Positions 1-7,328 of a stretch of DNA of 64,000 bases are shown here, piece by piece. A program made the position numbers and the translations under genes. The DNA comes from Polyangia bacterium (GTDB lineage Bacteria; Myxococcota_A; Polyangia; Nannocystales; Nannocystaceae). Under the pieces are notes generated by a model. That model saw only the letters and a list, made by a program, of their open reading frames with translations. It was not told the DNA's origin and searched no databases. The first letter of the stretch is position 1. Each line of letters opens with the position of its first letter. The stretch covers positions 186,001-250,000 of the forward strand of contig JAUIFF010000010.1 in NCBI GenBank assembly GCA_030429545.1, written 5' to 3'.

Positions 1-38
1 CGCCGGTTATGTCGACACACGGACAACCGCGCCTGCGA

Positions 39-2432
39 TCAGCTTTTTCGGGTTGTGCGACGCCCGAAGCCCGCAACCAAGAACACCGCTAGAACCTGCC
101 AAAGTCCCCGTTTTTTGCTATCGGCACGGCAGGCACACCCCGAATCTCCATCTTCGCTGCCCGTGCTGGCACCGTCGGTCGCGGTGGTTGTAGCTGTTGA
201 GCTTGCTTGAGTTGTACCTGCACTGGTTTCGGGCCCACCCGTTGTCGACTCAGGTCCCGCAGTTGTCACTTCTCCGGTTGAGCTCTCGGTTGTCGAACCG
301 TCGGTATCCTCGCTATCGCCCGAATCTCCGGTATCCCCTGTTGTCGAAGTCGTCGGCATTTCTGGGTCAGGTACGGCATAGACAATTTTAGGGGCAAATT
401 CGGCATCCCCCTCACGCGCGCCAAAGATGGCAAAGCCAGCCCCGCCATAATCAGCTGTCGCCCAAACCTTGAGCGATAAAGGTGTATTTGCATTGTTTGC
501 CGCCGTGATCTGGTCGGACACATCAACCGCACTAAAGCCCGTCTGCGCCGGGAAGAAGTGCACCCAGGGAGGGTCGCTCTCCGGACGATTAGCGTAGTTG
601 ATGCTCTGCTCGTCCCACTGCTCGCTCACCGTGGCAATCGCATACCGCATCCCACCAACACCCAATCGGTCCTGTCGCAGTCGCAGCTCGGCAGTCGCCC
701 CCGCCGGCACTTCACCCACATCAAATTGTAGGTACACCTCTCGCGTAAATTCGGGATTTCCGGTCTTGACCATCAACACCGGATCCGACCCAAAATTGCC
801 CTGCTCGTACATACCAGCGCGAACAAACGCATCGGCGGTTGGCTGCAGGGACTCCCACATAAATCCCGGGGGCGGGCTGCCATCGTCTGGGGGATTGTCG
901 AGTCGGTCCTGCAACTGCCCCTCATAAAGCGAGACCGGATCAACAGCTTGACCGACAGACTCAATGTAACCGGTTGGATGGTCGAATGGCCCATTTCCTG
1001 AGATCTGGCCGCTACATCCGATCGCATGGTTTTGCGCGCCAGGGGGCTGCTGAATAACCCCCTTGCCCCCGGCGAGGTCGCAGTTCCACGCCACCGAGTG
1101 GGCCGTGGCCCAGCCGTGGCCCGAACCGTAGTCGCCGCGGTTATAAAGCCCCAATAAGGTTCCATCGTAGACAACATTGGTCTCGACATGGCCGTCGTAT
1201 AAAAGCCCCATCGACCACCGGTGGTGGCCTTCAGACGGCGACAACGAGCCATCGGCAACGCCTCGCAAAAACACCACACCCGAATCCCAGCTTGTACCAT
1301 TGGAGGCAAAACTGTGACGCCCACCGCGAGCGAACCCATCTTCGACCAACACTAATTGGGCACTGGCCGCCATAAAGTTGTACTTGCGCCCACCGATGGT
1401 CGGCCCCTTGGGATCAATCGCCCGCACATTGCGAATCGTGAGGTGTTTGGCGGTCGTCATATGAATCCCGCCGAGGAGAAAGTCGCGGACCGTCAGGTCG
1501 ACGGCAAAGCCATCTTCGGCGTGGTCAAACGAAACCGCATGCATCACCACATCCGACGCGATTTCAACCCGGAGGTGTTCGAGGCCAACGTTGGCTACCA
1601 GCCCCGTACGGTCGAGTTTGTAGATGTACGATTGTGAAAGATCGCGGTCGAGGTGGTCGAAAACCGGGGCATCAATATGCACCATACTTCCATCAATGGC
1701 GGTGATGACCCGGTTAAACACCAATGGGTAACTACCCTCCGACCACGGGGGCTCACTCGCGGTCGCTCCATAGTCCTTTGTTTCTAGCCAGGCATCGGTA
1801 CACGGATGGTAGACAATGATGTTGTCACCCACGCTGTACTTTTGTGGCTCTGCAACCTCAAATGCTTTTGAGCCAACCTGCACAAAACTACTCACAATGT
1901 CGGACCGGGTATCGGGTAGCTCGTTCTTCCACCGACCGTTGCCACTGCCACCCACGATCACAACCGGGTCTTCTTCGTTGCCGGTTCTGCGAATGATCGT
2001 GTTTTCAGCCGGGTCACTGCCATCGCCTGCCCCGCGCAGGACCACCCCGTCGGCATTGAGTCGCACCGAGCCGGCAATCTCGTAGACTCCGGGCCCCAAC
2101 ACCACGGCTCCGCGGTAGCCATCTACGTCGGCAGGCATTTGGGCAACCGCATCGATAGCATCCTGTATATGCACAGTATTGTCGCCGGGCACGGGGTCAA
2201 TGGCGATGGCCTCGGCAATACTCGGCAATGCCACACCGCCCCCGCGATAGCCGGCGTGGGAGAAGTCGGGAATCCGATTGGTCGCGTCGTCAGCCTCAGA
2301 CTGCAGACGGCCATTTTCGAGGTACACACGCTCGGACTCGGCAGCCCCGGCAAGACTCGGTAGCACCATGGCCGCGGTGAAAACCGCGGGCTGAAACCGC
2401 CCAACAACAGATCGACGAAATGGCCTCAACAT
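39..2432 (-). CDS. Secreted beta-helix protein with DNRLRE domain and MYXO-CTERM-like tail
   Basis: 797 residues. A basic, hydrophobic N-terminus ending near SLAGA looks like a Sec signal peptide. Residues of about 100-500 resemble the pectate-lyase-type right-handed beta-helix fold (for example VVLGPGVYEI followed by VVLRGAGDG). Around 545-690 comes a DNRLRE/CBM96-like module with the typical pattern of 'ADAFVRAG..N.G....L.VK' and 'YLQFDV...P.GA.AELRLR'. A Ser/Thr/Gly/Glu linker of about 70 residues follows. The C-terminus has a Cys-x-Cys pair, a hydrophobic stretch and a terminal Arg/Lys cluster, as in MYXO-CTERM sorting signals. It is therefore probably surface-anchored and exported. Catalytic residues could not be assigned, so a polysaccharide substrate is inference. 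It is transcribed in the same direction as the lipoprotein gene upstream, 15 bp away. Confidence 0.8.
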   Translation of the reverse strand: MLRPFRRSVVGRFQPAVFTAAMVLPSLAGAAESERVYLENGRLQSEADDATNRIPDFSHAGYRGGGVALPSIAEAIAIDPVPGDNTVHIQDAIDAVAQMPADVDGYRGAVVLGPGVYEIAGSVRLNADGVVLRGAGDGSDPAENTIIRRTGNEEDPVVIVGGSGNGRWKNELPDTRSDIVSSFVQVGSKAFEVAEPQKYSVGDNIIVYHPCTDAWLETKDYGATASEPPWSEGSYPLVFNRVITAIDGSMVHIDAPVFDHLDRDLSQSYIYKLDRTGLVANVGLEHLRVEIASDVVMHAVSFDHAEDGFAVDLTVRDFLLGGIHMTTAKHLTIRNVRAIDPKGPTIGGRKYNFMAASAQLVLVEDGFARGGRHSFASNGTSWDSGVVFLRGVADGSLSPSEGHHRWSMGLLYDGHVETNVVYDGTLLGLYNRGDYGSGHGWATAHSVAWNCDLAGGKGVIQQPPGAQNHAIGCSGQISGNGPFDHPTGYIESVGQAVDPVSLYEGQLQDRLDNPPDDGSPPPGFMWESLQPTADAFVRAGMYEQGNFGSDPVLMVKTGNPEFTREVYLQFDVGEVPAGATAELRLRQDRLGVGGMRYAIATVSEQWDEQSINYANRPESDPPWVHFFPAQTGFSAVDVSDQITAANNANTPLSLKVWATADYGGAGFAIFGAREGDAEFAPKIVYAVPDPEMPTTSTTGDTGDSGDSEDTDGSTTESSTGEVTTAGPESTTGGPETSAGTTQASSTATTTATDGASTGSEDGDSGCACRADSKKRGLWQVLAVFLVAGFGRRTTRKS

Positions 2433-2447
2433 CGGCCCTAGCCTACA

Positions 2448-3845
2448 TTACAGGGAAAATTCCGCCAACAACACATGCGGTTGTGACTGCGACGTCCCAT
2501 CGCCGGTTGCCCCGGCGACGACAAGTGCATCACCGCGGGTGGCGATTGCAAAACTGCGAACTTCTTCATTGGCGGGTGCCCACTGTATACGGGCGTGCTC
2601 GACCCCTTCGGTATCGAGCGAGGTGATAACAAGCGACCATGCCCCGTCTACCCGATCGTCGCCGACCACCCGCAGCCAACCGTGTTGGTCGAGCACGAGG
2701 TCGCGGGCGTGGCTTGTGTCGCCCATGCTTGTGAGTTCGACGGCCCACACTTTATCGCCAGCCCAGTCCCACTTTCCAACCCACGGTTTTGCCCCGGGAA
2801 ATCCGGTAGCGTAGCCCGTGACATAAATGGCCTCGTCCTCGGGATCGATCGCAAGCCCTTGAACGATCGTACTCGACGCGTTGGGGAAGTTGTATTCCAC
2901 GCGATACACCGTGTCGCCATCGGGGGCAAAACGGTGTAGCGAGGTAAACCCACTGCGAACGCCTGCCGTCACCAAATAGCCGCCTGGACCGGTTTCGCAG
3001 TCATACTGCACATCTTCGAGCAACCCGGAGTACTTGCGCCAACTCGTGCCGCTGACATCGGCATATCTCTCTGTATATGCAAGCTGGTTGCCATCGAAAT
3101 TGTCCATGTAGGTAAAACGACCGCAGACATAAACATTGCCCTCAGCGTCCACGGCCGTGTCGAAACCGAGGTCATCCCGCAAAAACTCGTTGCCGTAACC
3201 GCGCACGTGCAACTCATTCCCCTGGCTATCCCAGGTGACCGTTAAGACATCGTCCCAGCCGACCGAAAGGTCCTGCTTGCCGGTTGCTGTGATGTTGCCC
3301 GCCGCATCGACAGCCACCCCGTTGAAAGCATCGTCCGCTCCGTCCTCACCGTCGAACGTTCGCTCCCAGGCGAGCGATTCAATCGTGTCGTAGACCCCGA
3401 GCCAGGCATCCTTGTCGTATTGCATGCGTTCGACAACGCCGACCACTGCGAGCTGTGCACCTGGTGTATATTCAATATCCCGCGCCTCGCCCAGTTCACC
3501 GATGATATGGCCGACATATACGGGGTTCATCGGTACTTCGCCGGCGGTAGTTGTCGGCTCTTCGGTATCCCCTGTCGACGCATCGGCCGTTGTCTCATCG
3601 CCTGTCGCCCCGCTAGAAGGCTCCACAGTAGCGACTTCGGTGGTTGAACCGGTCGTCCCCGAGGCACTCGCAGTCGCCTGACCAGCCTGGCACCAACCTT
3701 CGATGCATATCAAACCTTCGCTGCAGGTGTTGGCCTCGCACGGGCAGCCGTCAGACCCCGGCGGGCAGGCATTGCTATCGCCGCACCCTATCCCTAGACC
3801 TGTGAGGAGTCCGACGAGGAGGGCGTGAGACTGTCGCGGAGACAT
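2448..3845 (-). CDS. Lipoprotein with Ser/Thr linker and beta-propeller-like repeats
   Basis: The internal Met (MSPRQSH...) is chosen because it places a normal lipoprotein signal at the start: hydrophobic core then LGIGC, with Cys as the lipidated residue. The longer reading adds an unlikely Cys-rich leader. After the lipobox come a short Cys-rich segment (about 25-55) and a Thr/Ser/Glu linker. Repeated units of the form 'DAAGN...ATG' and 'DAEGNVYVCG' then occur at intervals, as in SBBP/NHL-type beta-propellers. No enzyme motif is visible, so a surface binding role is inference. The gene is divergent from the Kelch lipoprotein at 3932 and shares the same Cys-rich N-terminal layout, suggesting a related pair. 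Confidence 0.72.
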   Translation of the reverse strand: MSPRQSHALLVGLLTGLGIGCGDSNACPPGSDGCPCEANTCSEGLICIEGWCQAGQATASASGTTGSTTEVATVEPSSGATGDETTADASTGDTEEPTTTAGEVPMNPVYVGHIIGELGEARDIEYTPGAQLAVVGVVERMQYDKDAWLGVYDTIESLAWERTFDGEDGADDAFNGVAVDAAGNITATGKQDLSVGWDDVLTVTWDSQGNELHVRGYGNEFLRDDLGFDTAVDAEGNVYVCGRFTYMDNFDGNQLAYTERYADVSGTSWRKYSGLLEDVQYDCETGPGGYLVTAGVRSGFTSLHRFAPDGDTVYRVEYNFPNASSTIVQGLAIDPEDEAIYVTGYATGFPGAKPWVGKWDWAGDKVWAVELTSMGDTSHARDLVLDQHGWLRVVGDDRVDGAWSLVITSLDTEGVEHARIQWAPANEEVRSFAIATRGDALVVAGATGDGTSQSQPHVLLAEFSL

Positions 3846-3898
3846 GCCGCGGATGGTGACACAAATCGGACCTTGGCACATACAACGAATATCGGGTT

Positions 3899-3908
3899 CA
3901 CACGTGTG
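3899..3908. promoter_or_regulatory. 10-bp palindrome in divergent promoter
   Basis: A perfect palindrome, CACACGTGTG, lies in the 86-bp gap between two divergent lipoprotein genes. It is suitably placed to be an operator for one or both. No regulator is identified. Confidence 0.3.
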
Positions 3909-3931
3909 CAAACTGTGGCAGACTCACGCCC

Positions 3932-5650
3932 ATGCGCCTGCTCGCCACCTCCACAACTGTGCTCATGGCCGCCTCGCTTGCGATTTTTGCCTGTGGCGAC
4001 AGTTCAAACCTGTGCCAAGCCGATGGCTCTGGCTGTGCATGCGAAGACGATTCGGACTGTGCGAGCAACCTCCACTGCTACAACGGTCGCTGCCTTCCCG
4101 ACGATGAAACAACCGGGGACGCGACCACGAGCACCGGCACAAGTGCGGGCACGGCAGAAACGACCGACGACAGCGAGACGAGTACAACATCGTCCGACAC
4201 AACCGATGGGACGACGGGTGGCGTGGTCGATCAGACGGTCTGCCACGACCTCAACGAACCCGTCGAGCCCGGCCAGTTCGCCGGGATCGAGGACACGATC
4301 GAGTTACCTGGCGGGGCTGCCATCGCGGCGGTTCGCGTCGAGATCGTTGCACGCACAAGCGATGCCTCGGAGATGAACGCATCGCTTGCGGGGGCGCAAC
4401 GCATCACCAGCCTCAACGACGGGGGGCACTGCAAAGACGGTGTCGATATCGTCGCTACCTTCGACCAAACCGCGACCAACGGGCTCGCCGATAGCTGCCA
4501 AAGTGGCATTACAGGGACCGTACAACCAGATGGCGACCTCAGCGTGTTTCATGGGCGCGACCTCAAAGGGCCCTGGACGCTGCGGGTGCGCGATGAAAAA
4601 CCAACCGACGAGCCGAGCCTTGTGCTCGAGCGCTGGTGCCTTCATGTGGATGTACAACAAACGCCGGCAGACACCGATCCGACCAAGGGCGACGCCATCT
4701 GGCTGCGCCCAAAATCCCTTGGCGATGCGGGTAAGCGCATTCACAGCACCTGGGGCTACGACCCAGGCCGCGACGTTGTGGTTGCCTACGGTGGTTGCTC
4801 ACAGGTCAGCTCGCCGTTTATTTGCCACGCAGCCAATCAAAAACTCACGGCCGAGTGGGACGGCGAGCGCTGGCAAGATATCGACACAACCGAACACCCC
4901 GGCAGCATTGGACACCATGCCGCGGCCATGAGCTACGACCACGTCAACGACCGCCTCGTACTATTTGGCGGTTACCTCAACCAGAGTGGGTATGAGCCAA
5001 ATGCCGAGACCTGGGCCTACGACGGCAGCAATTGGGAACAGCTCGCCCCGCCGCAGAGCCCCCCAGCCCGCGCCCGCCACACGATGGTTTGGGACCCGGT
5101 AAACAGTCAGATAGTGTTGTTTGGCGGACACGACCAATCAAACCAAACTGTCTACGATGACGTTTGGGCATTCGATGGGACGAGCTGGCAACAACTACCA
5201 TCGACCGGTGGGCCGGGCCCGCTGCACACACATGCCGCAGCTTGGCACAGCGGGCGCGACGAGATGTTTGTCTTTGGTGGGTTTGAAACTGTCAACTTTC
5301 CCCAGCAGGTCGGCAGTACACAGTTGTGGTCATACAGTCCATCCACTGGGCAATGGCAACAACACGCGGATGCCCCCGTGGGCGTGGGAGCCTCGCAAAT
5401 TGCCTACGACCAAATCCGCGACAAACTCGTGATGTTTGGCGGACGTGATGGGGCCCTTGGGACCAGTGTATATGAAACGTTTGAGTGGAACGGTGCAACC
5501 TGGACAGCCGACATCAAGCCGGTGTGGTTTCCAGATGCCCGGTTTGCCCACGGGATGATGTGGTTGCCCGCGCGCGGTGTCGCGTTTTTGTACGGAGGCT
5601 ACTTCTCGCGGGCGGCTCGCGACACCTGGTACTACACACCTGTCCCCTAG
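3932..5650 (+). CDS. Lipoprotein with P-domain-like module and Kelch propeller
   Basis: 572 residues. Lipobox near residue 21 (SLAIFAC). A small Cys-rich segment and a Thr/Ser/Asp/Gly linker follow to about residue 105. Residues of about 108-235 resemble the proprotein-convertase P-domain ('LSVFHGRDLKGPWTLRVRD' is the typical core). From about 255 onward there are repeated Kelch motifs, each with 'LVLFGG/IVLFGG/LVMFGG' followed by 'TW.Y.G..W' or 'VWAFDG.SW', consistent with a propeller of about six blades. It is probably anchored in the outer membrane as an adhesion or scaffold protein. No protease residues are evident. Divergent from the lipoprotein gene ending at 2448. Confidence 0.8.
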   Translation: MRLLATSTTVLMAASLAIFACGDSSNLCQADGSGCACEDDSDCASNLHCYNGRCLPDDETTGDATTSTGTSAGTAETTDDSETSTTSSDTTDGTTGGVVDQTVCHDLNEPVEPGQFAGIEDTIELPGGAAIAAVRVEIVARTSDASEMNASLAGAQRITSLNDGGHCKDGVDIVATFDQTATNGLADSCQSGITGTVQPDGDLSVFHGRDLKGPWTLRVRDEKPTDEPSLVLERWCLHVDVQQTPADTDPTKGDAIWLRPKSLGDAGKRIHSTWGYDPGRDVVVAYGGCSQVSSPFICHAANQKLTAEWDGERWQDIDTTEHPGSIGHHAAAMSYDHVNDRLVLFGGYLNQSGYEPNAETWAYDGSNWEQLAPPQSPPARARHTMVWDPVNSQIVLFGGHDQSNQTVYDDVWAFDGTSWQQLPSTGGPGPLHTHAAAWHSGRDEMFVFGGFETVNFPQQVGSTQLWSYSPSTGQWQQHADAPVGVGASQIAYDQIRDKLVMFGGRDGALGTSVYETFEWNGATWTADIKPVWFPDARFAHGMMWLPARGVAFLYGGYFSRAARDTWYYTPVP

Positions 5651-5879
5651 TCCCCGCCCGAGTTCCCGGCGAGCCGGCCGAGGGGCCCAACATTTTTTTC
5701 TTGATTTTTTTTGGCAGGAGCTGAATAAAGGTCCTCGCGCCACGTTTGAGGCGCACAGGAAAGCGAGTACTGAACCTTGGTCTACTAAGTTTTTGATCGT
5801 TGAACGCTGGACAGTTGGCCGTGCCACAACACTCGTGCGCACGCTCGCAGGTCCATCATCCGCTCAGACCTACAGTAGA
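5651..5879 (+). terminator. Possible T-rich terminator region after Kelch lipoprotein
   Basis: GC-rich sequence with a small CCGG-loop-CCGG hairpin just after the stop codon is followed by two T-runs at about 5693-5699 and 5705-5712. This is compatible with transcription termination, but the stem is short. The rest of the stretch shows no convincing gene. Confidence 0.35.
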
Positions 5880-6058
5880 TTGGGAGACATCATGAAGACC
5901 GTCGTCTGTCGCGTGTGACGTGAGTCCACGCGGAAGCTCCGTCACACGCACCTCGAAACCCGAGTATCCGCGGGTGTTCCGAGGTTGTGACAAACCGTAA
6001 TCCAACACTCGGTGCACCCGCTCCGCGACCCTCCTGTTTGCGGTGTTGGTGACCACCA
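5880..6058 (+). promoter_or_regulatory. Structured 5' leader upstream of small basic-protein gene
   Basis: Several nested inverted repeats lie between two genes. A perfect 10-bp stem pairs 5911-5920 (GCGTGTGACG) with 5940-5949. An 8-codon ORF at 5892-5918 ends inside its 5' arm. A second stem-loop has CCTCG/CGAGG outside and ACCCG/CGGGT inside (about 5950-5985). CCAACAC at 6002-6008 can pair with GTGTTGG at 6043-6049. This competes with a TTGGT(GACC)ACCAA hairpin directly before the ATG at 6059. Competing stems next to a start codon are typical of cis-acting leaders. No known riboswitch family was recognised. Confidence 0.4.
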
Positions 6059-6328
6059 ATGTCTAAGAAATCAAAGACCAGACAACGACAACAACGACGA
6101 TTGCAAAAAGCTGCTCGAAAAGCGGCCCAACAGCGGCAATACGAACGCTGGAAGCTCGCCGGGGAAAACTCAAAGAGTAAACGTTCGGTGCTACGAGCAC
6201 GCCGCTCAAGGCAATCCCGCCCCAAGGATCATTCGAATGGTCCGTGTGGCAACATCGGGTGCAAGCGTTGCAACCCTGCACCCTACAACTTGCTACCGCT
6301 GCGAATGTTGGTAGCCCTAGCAGTCTAG
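6059..6328 (+). CDS. Small Arg/Lys-rich protein with C-terminal Cys motif
   Basis: 89 residues, very basic: MSKKSKTRQRQ followed by helical Arg/Lys/Gln/Ala stretches, then GPCGNIGCKRCNP near residues 61-73. The basic helix suggests RNA or ribosome binding, and the three clustered cysteines may bind a metal. Both are inference. A strong rho-independent terminator starts 10 bp after the stop codon, and a structured leader precedes the gene. Together these support a real, separately regulated unit. There is no clear Shine-Dalgarno sequence, and the start codon sits at the foot of a predicted hairpin. Confidence 0.6.
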   Translation: MSKKSKTRQRQQRRLQKAARKAAQQRQYERWKLAGENSKSKRSVLRARRSRQSRPKDHSNGPCGNIGCKRCNPAPYNLLPLRMLVALAV

Positions 6329-6337
6329 ATAATCACG

Positions 6338-6368
6338 GCCGGGCCATCCTTCGATGGTCCGGCTTTTT
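6338..6368 (+). terminator. Rho-independent terminator
   Basis: An 11-bp stem (6338-6348 with 6353-6363, one G-U pair) with a CTTC loop is directly followed by TTTTT at 6364-6368. It ends the transcript of the small basic protein. Confidence 0.85.
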
Positions 6369-6536
6369 ACAGGTCTAAAGAAAGCTTGTCTCAATGATGG
6401 GCGACACTATGTCGACCTCGAACATGTCTATCACCATGCGTTCGCGTTCGAGCCCGTGGCTCCCGGTTTCGCTCGACTCACGCCTGCGGGCCACGAATCG
6501 CTTTGCTCGTGCGCAACAACAGCTTACCCTTGGGCC

Positions 6537-7265
6537 ATGGGTACCCAAACCAACCAGCTGCGGAGAAGGACGTTGCTGCTGGGAACCATTGGGGCTGTGC
6601 TTGCGGCGGGCACCCGCGAGGCAAGGGCTGACCAGGCCCGTGTGTTGTTACTCGGGGGGAGCTCGATGGTCGGCTCACTCGGTCGCCTACTCGAAGAAGG
6701 CTGCCAACGTTCGGGCTTTGAAACCCTGCGTGATGCCAAGATTTCTTCGGGCCTCGCTCGCCCCGATTTTTTTGACTGGCCGGCGCGGGCCGGCGAGCTG
6801 TACCGCTCGTTCAAGCCGACCGCCACCGTGTGTATGTTTGGCGGCAATGATGGCCAGGGGTTGGCAGTCAAGGTCGACGGCGAGGCTGGCTGGATCCGCT
6901 GGCACGAACCTGGCTGGCCTGACGAATACGCAAAGCGTGTACACGCACTGATTACCGCAGTCTCGCCAGCCGGTGAGCCAGTGTTTTGGCTCGGCATGCC
7001 CATGATGGCCAACCCAGCTCGCACCACCAAGATGCAGCGGATAAACGAGCTCGCGCGTGAGCAACTACAACAGTCGCGCGCGGGCTATTTTGTCGATACT
7101 TGGCATTTACTGGCTGACCGCGGTGGTGCCTACACCCGCCGGGTGAAACACAACGGCCGGTGGCTGACCGTCCGGGCGAAGGACGGGGTGCACCTCACCC
7201 GCGAAGGCGCCCAGTTGGTTGCGGAGTATGTCGTACCGATTGTACGATCAACTATTTCGCGGTAG
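6537..7265 (+). CDS. DUF459-like SGNH/GDSL hydrolase with Tat signal
   Basis: The ATG at 6537 is chosen because it begins a twin-arginine-like signal peptide (RRRTLLLG, then a hydrophobic stretch ending AREARA). The mature part has SGNH-hydrolase blocks: LLLGGSSMVG (nucleophile Ser, about residues 42-43), FGGNDGQ (about 100) and DGVHLTREG near the C-terminus carrying the Asp/His pair. The order and spacing fit DUF459. Family members are periplasmic esterase or acetylesterase-like proteins. The substrate is unknown. It converges on the kinase gene that ends at 7329. Confidence 0.78.
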   Translation: MGTQTNQLRRRTLLLGTIGAVLAAGTREARADQARVLLLGGSSMVGSLGRLLEEGCQRSGFETLRDAKISSGLARPDFFDWPARAGELYRSFKPTATVCMFGGNDGQGLAVKVDGEAGWIRWHEPGWPDEYAKRVHALITAVSPAGEPVFWLGMPMMANPARTTKMQRINELAREQLQQSRAGYFVDTWHLLADRGGAYTRRVKHNGRWLTVRAKDGVHLTREGAQLVAEYVVPIVRSTISR

Positions 7266-7290
7266 TGCGCAATCAAACGCACTTGGTTTT
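7264..7290 (+). terminator. Probable terminator between convergent genes
   Basis: AGTGCG at 7264-7269 pairs with CGCACT at 7278-7283, followed by TTGGTTTT. It overlaps the stop codon of the hydrolase gene. Confidence 0.5.
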
Positions 7291-7328
7291 CGAGCACAAG
7301 AGACCGACAGATATGCGGCCTACACTCG

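Noticed and set aside
1..38. Short left flank
   Set aside because: Only 38 bp, nothing recognisable.
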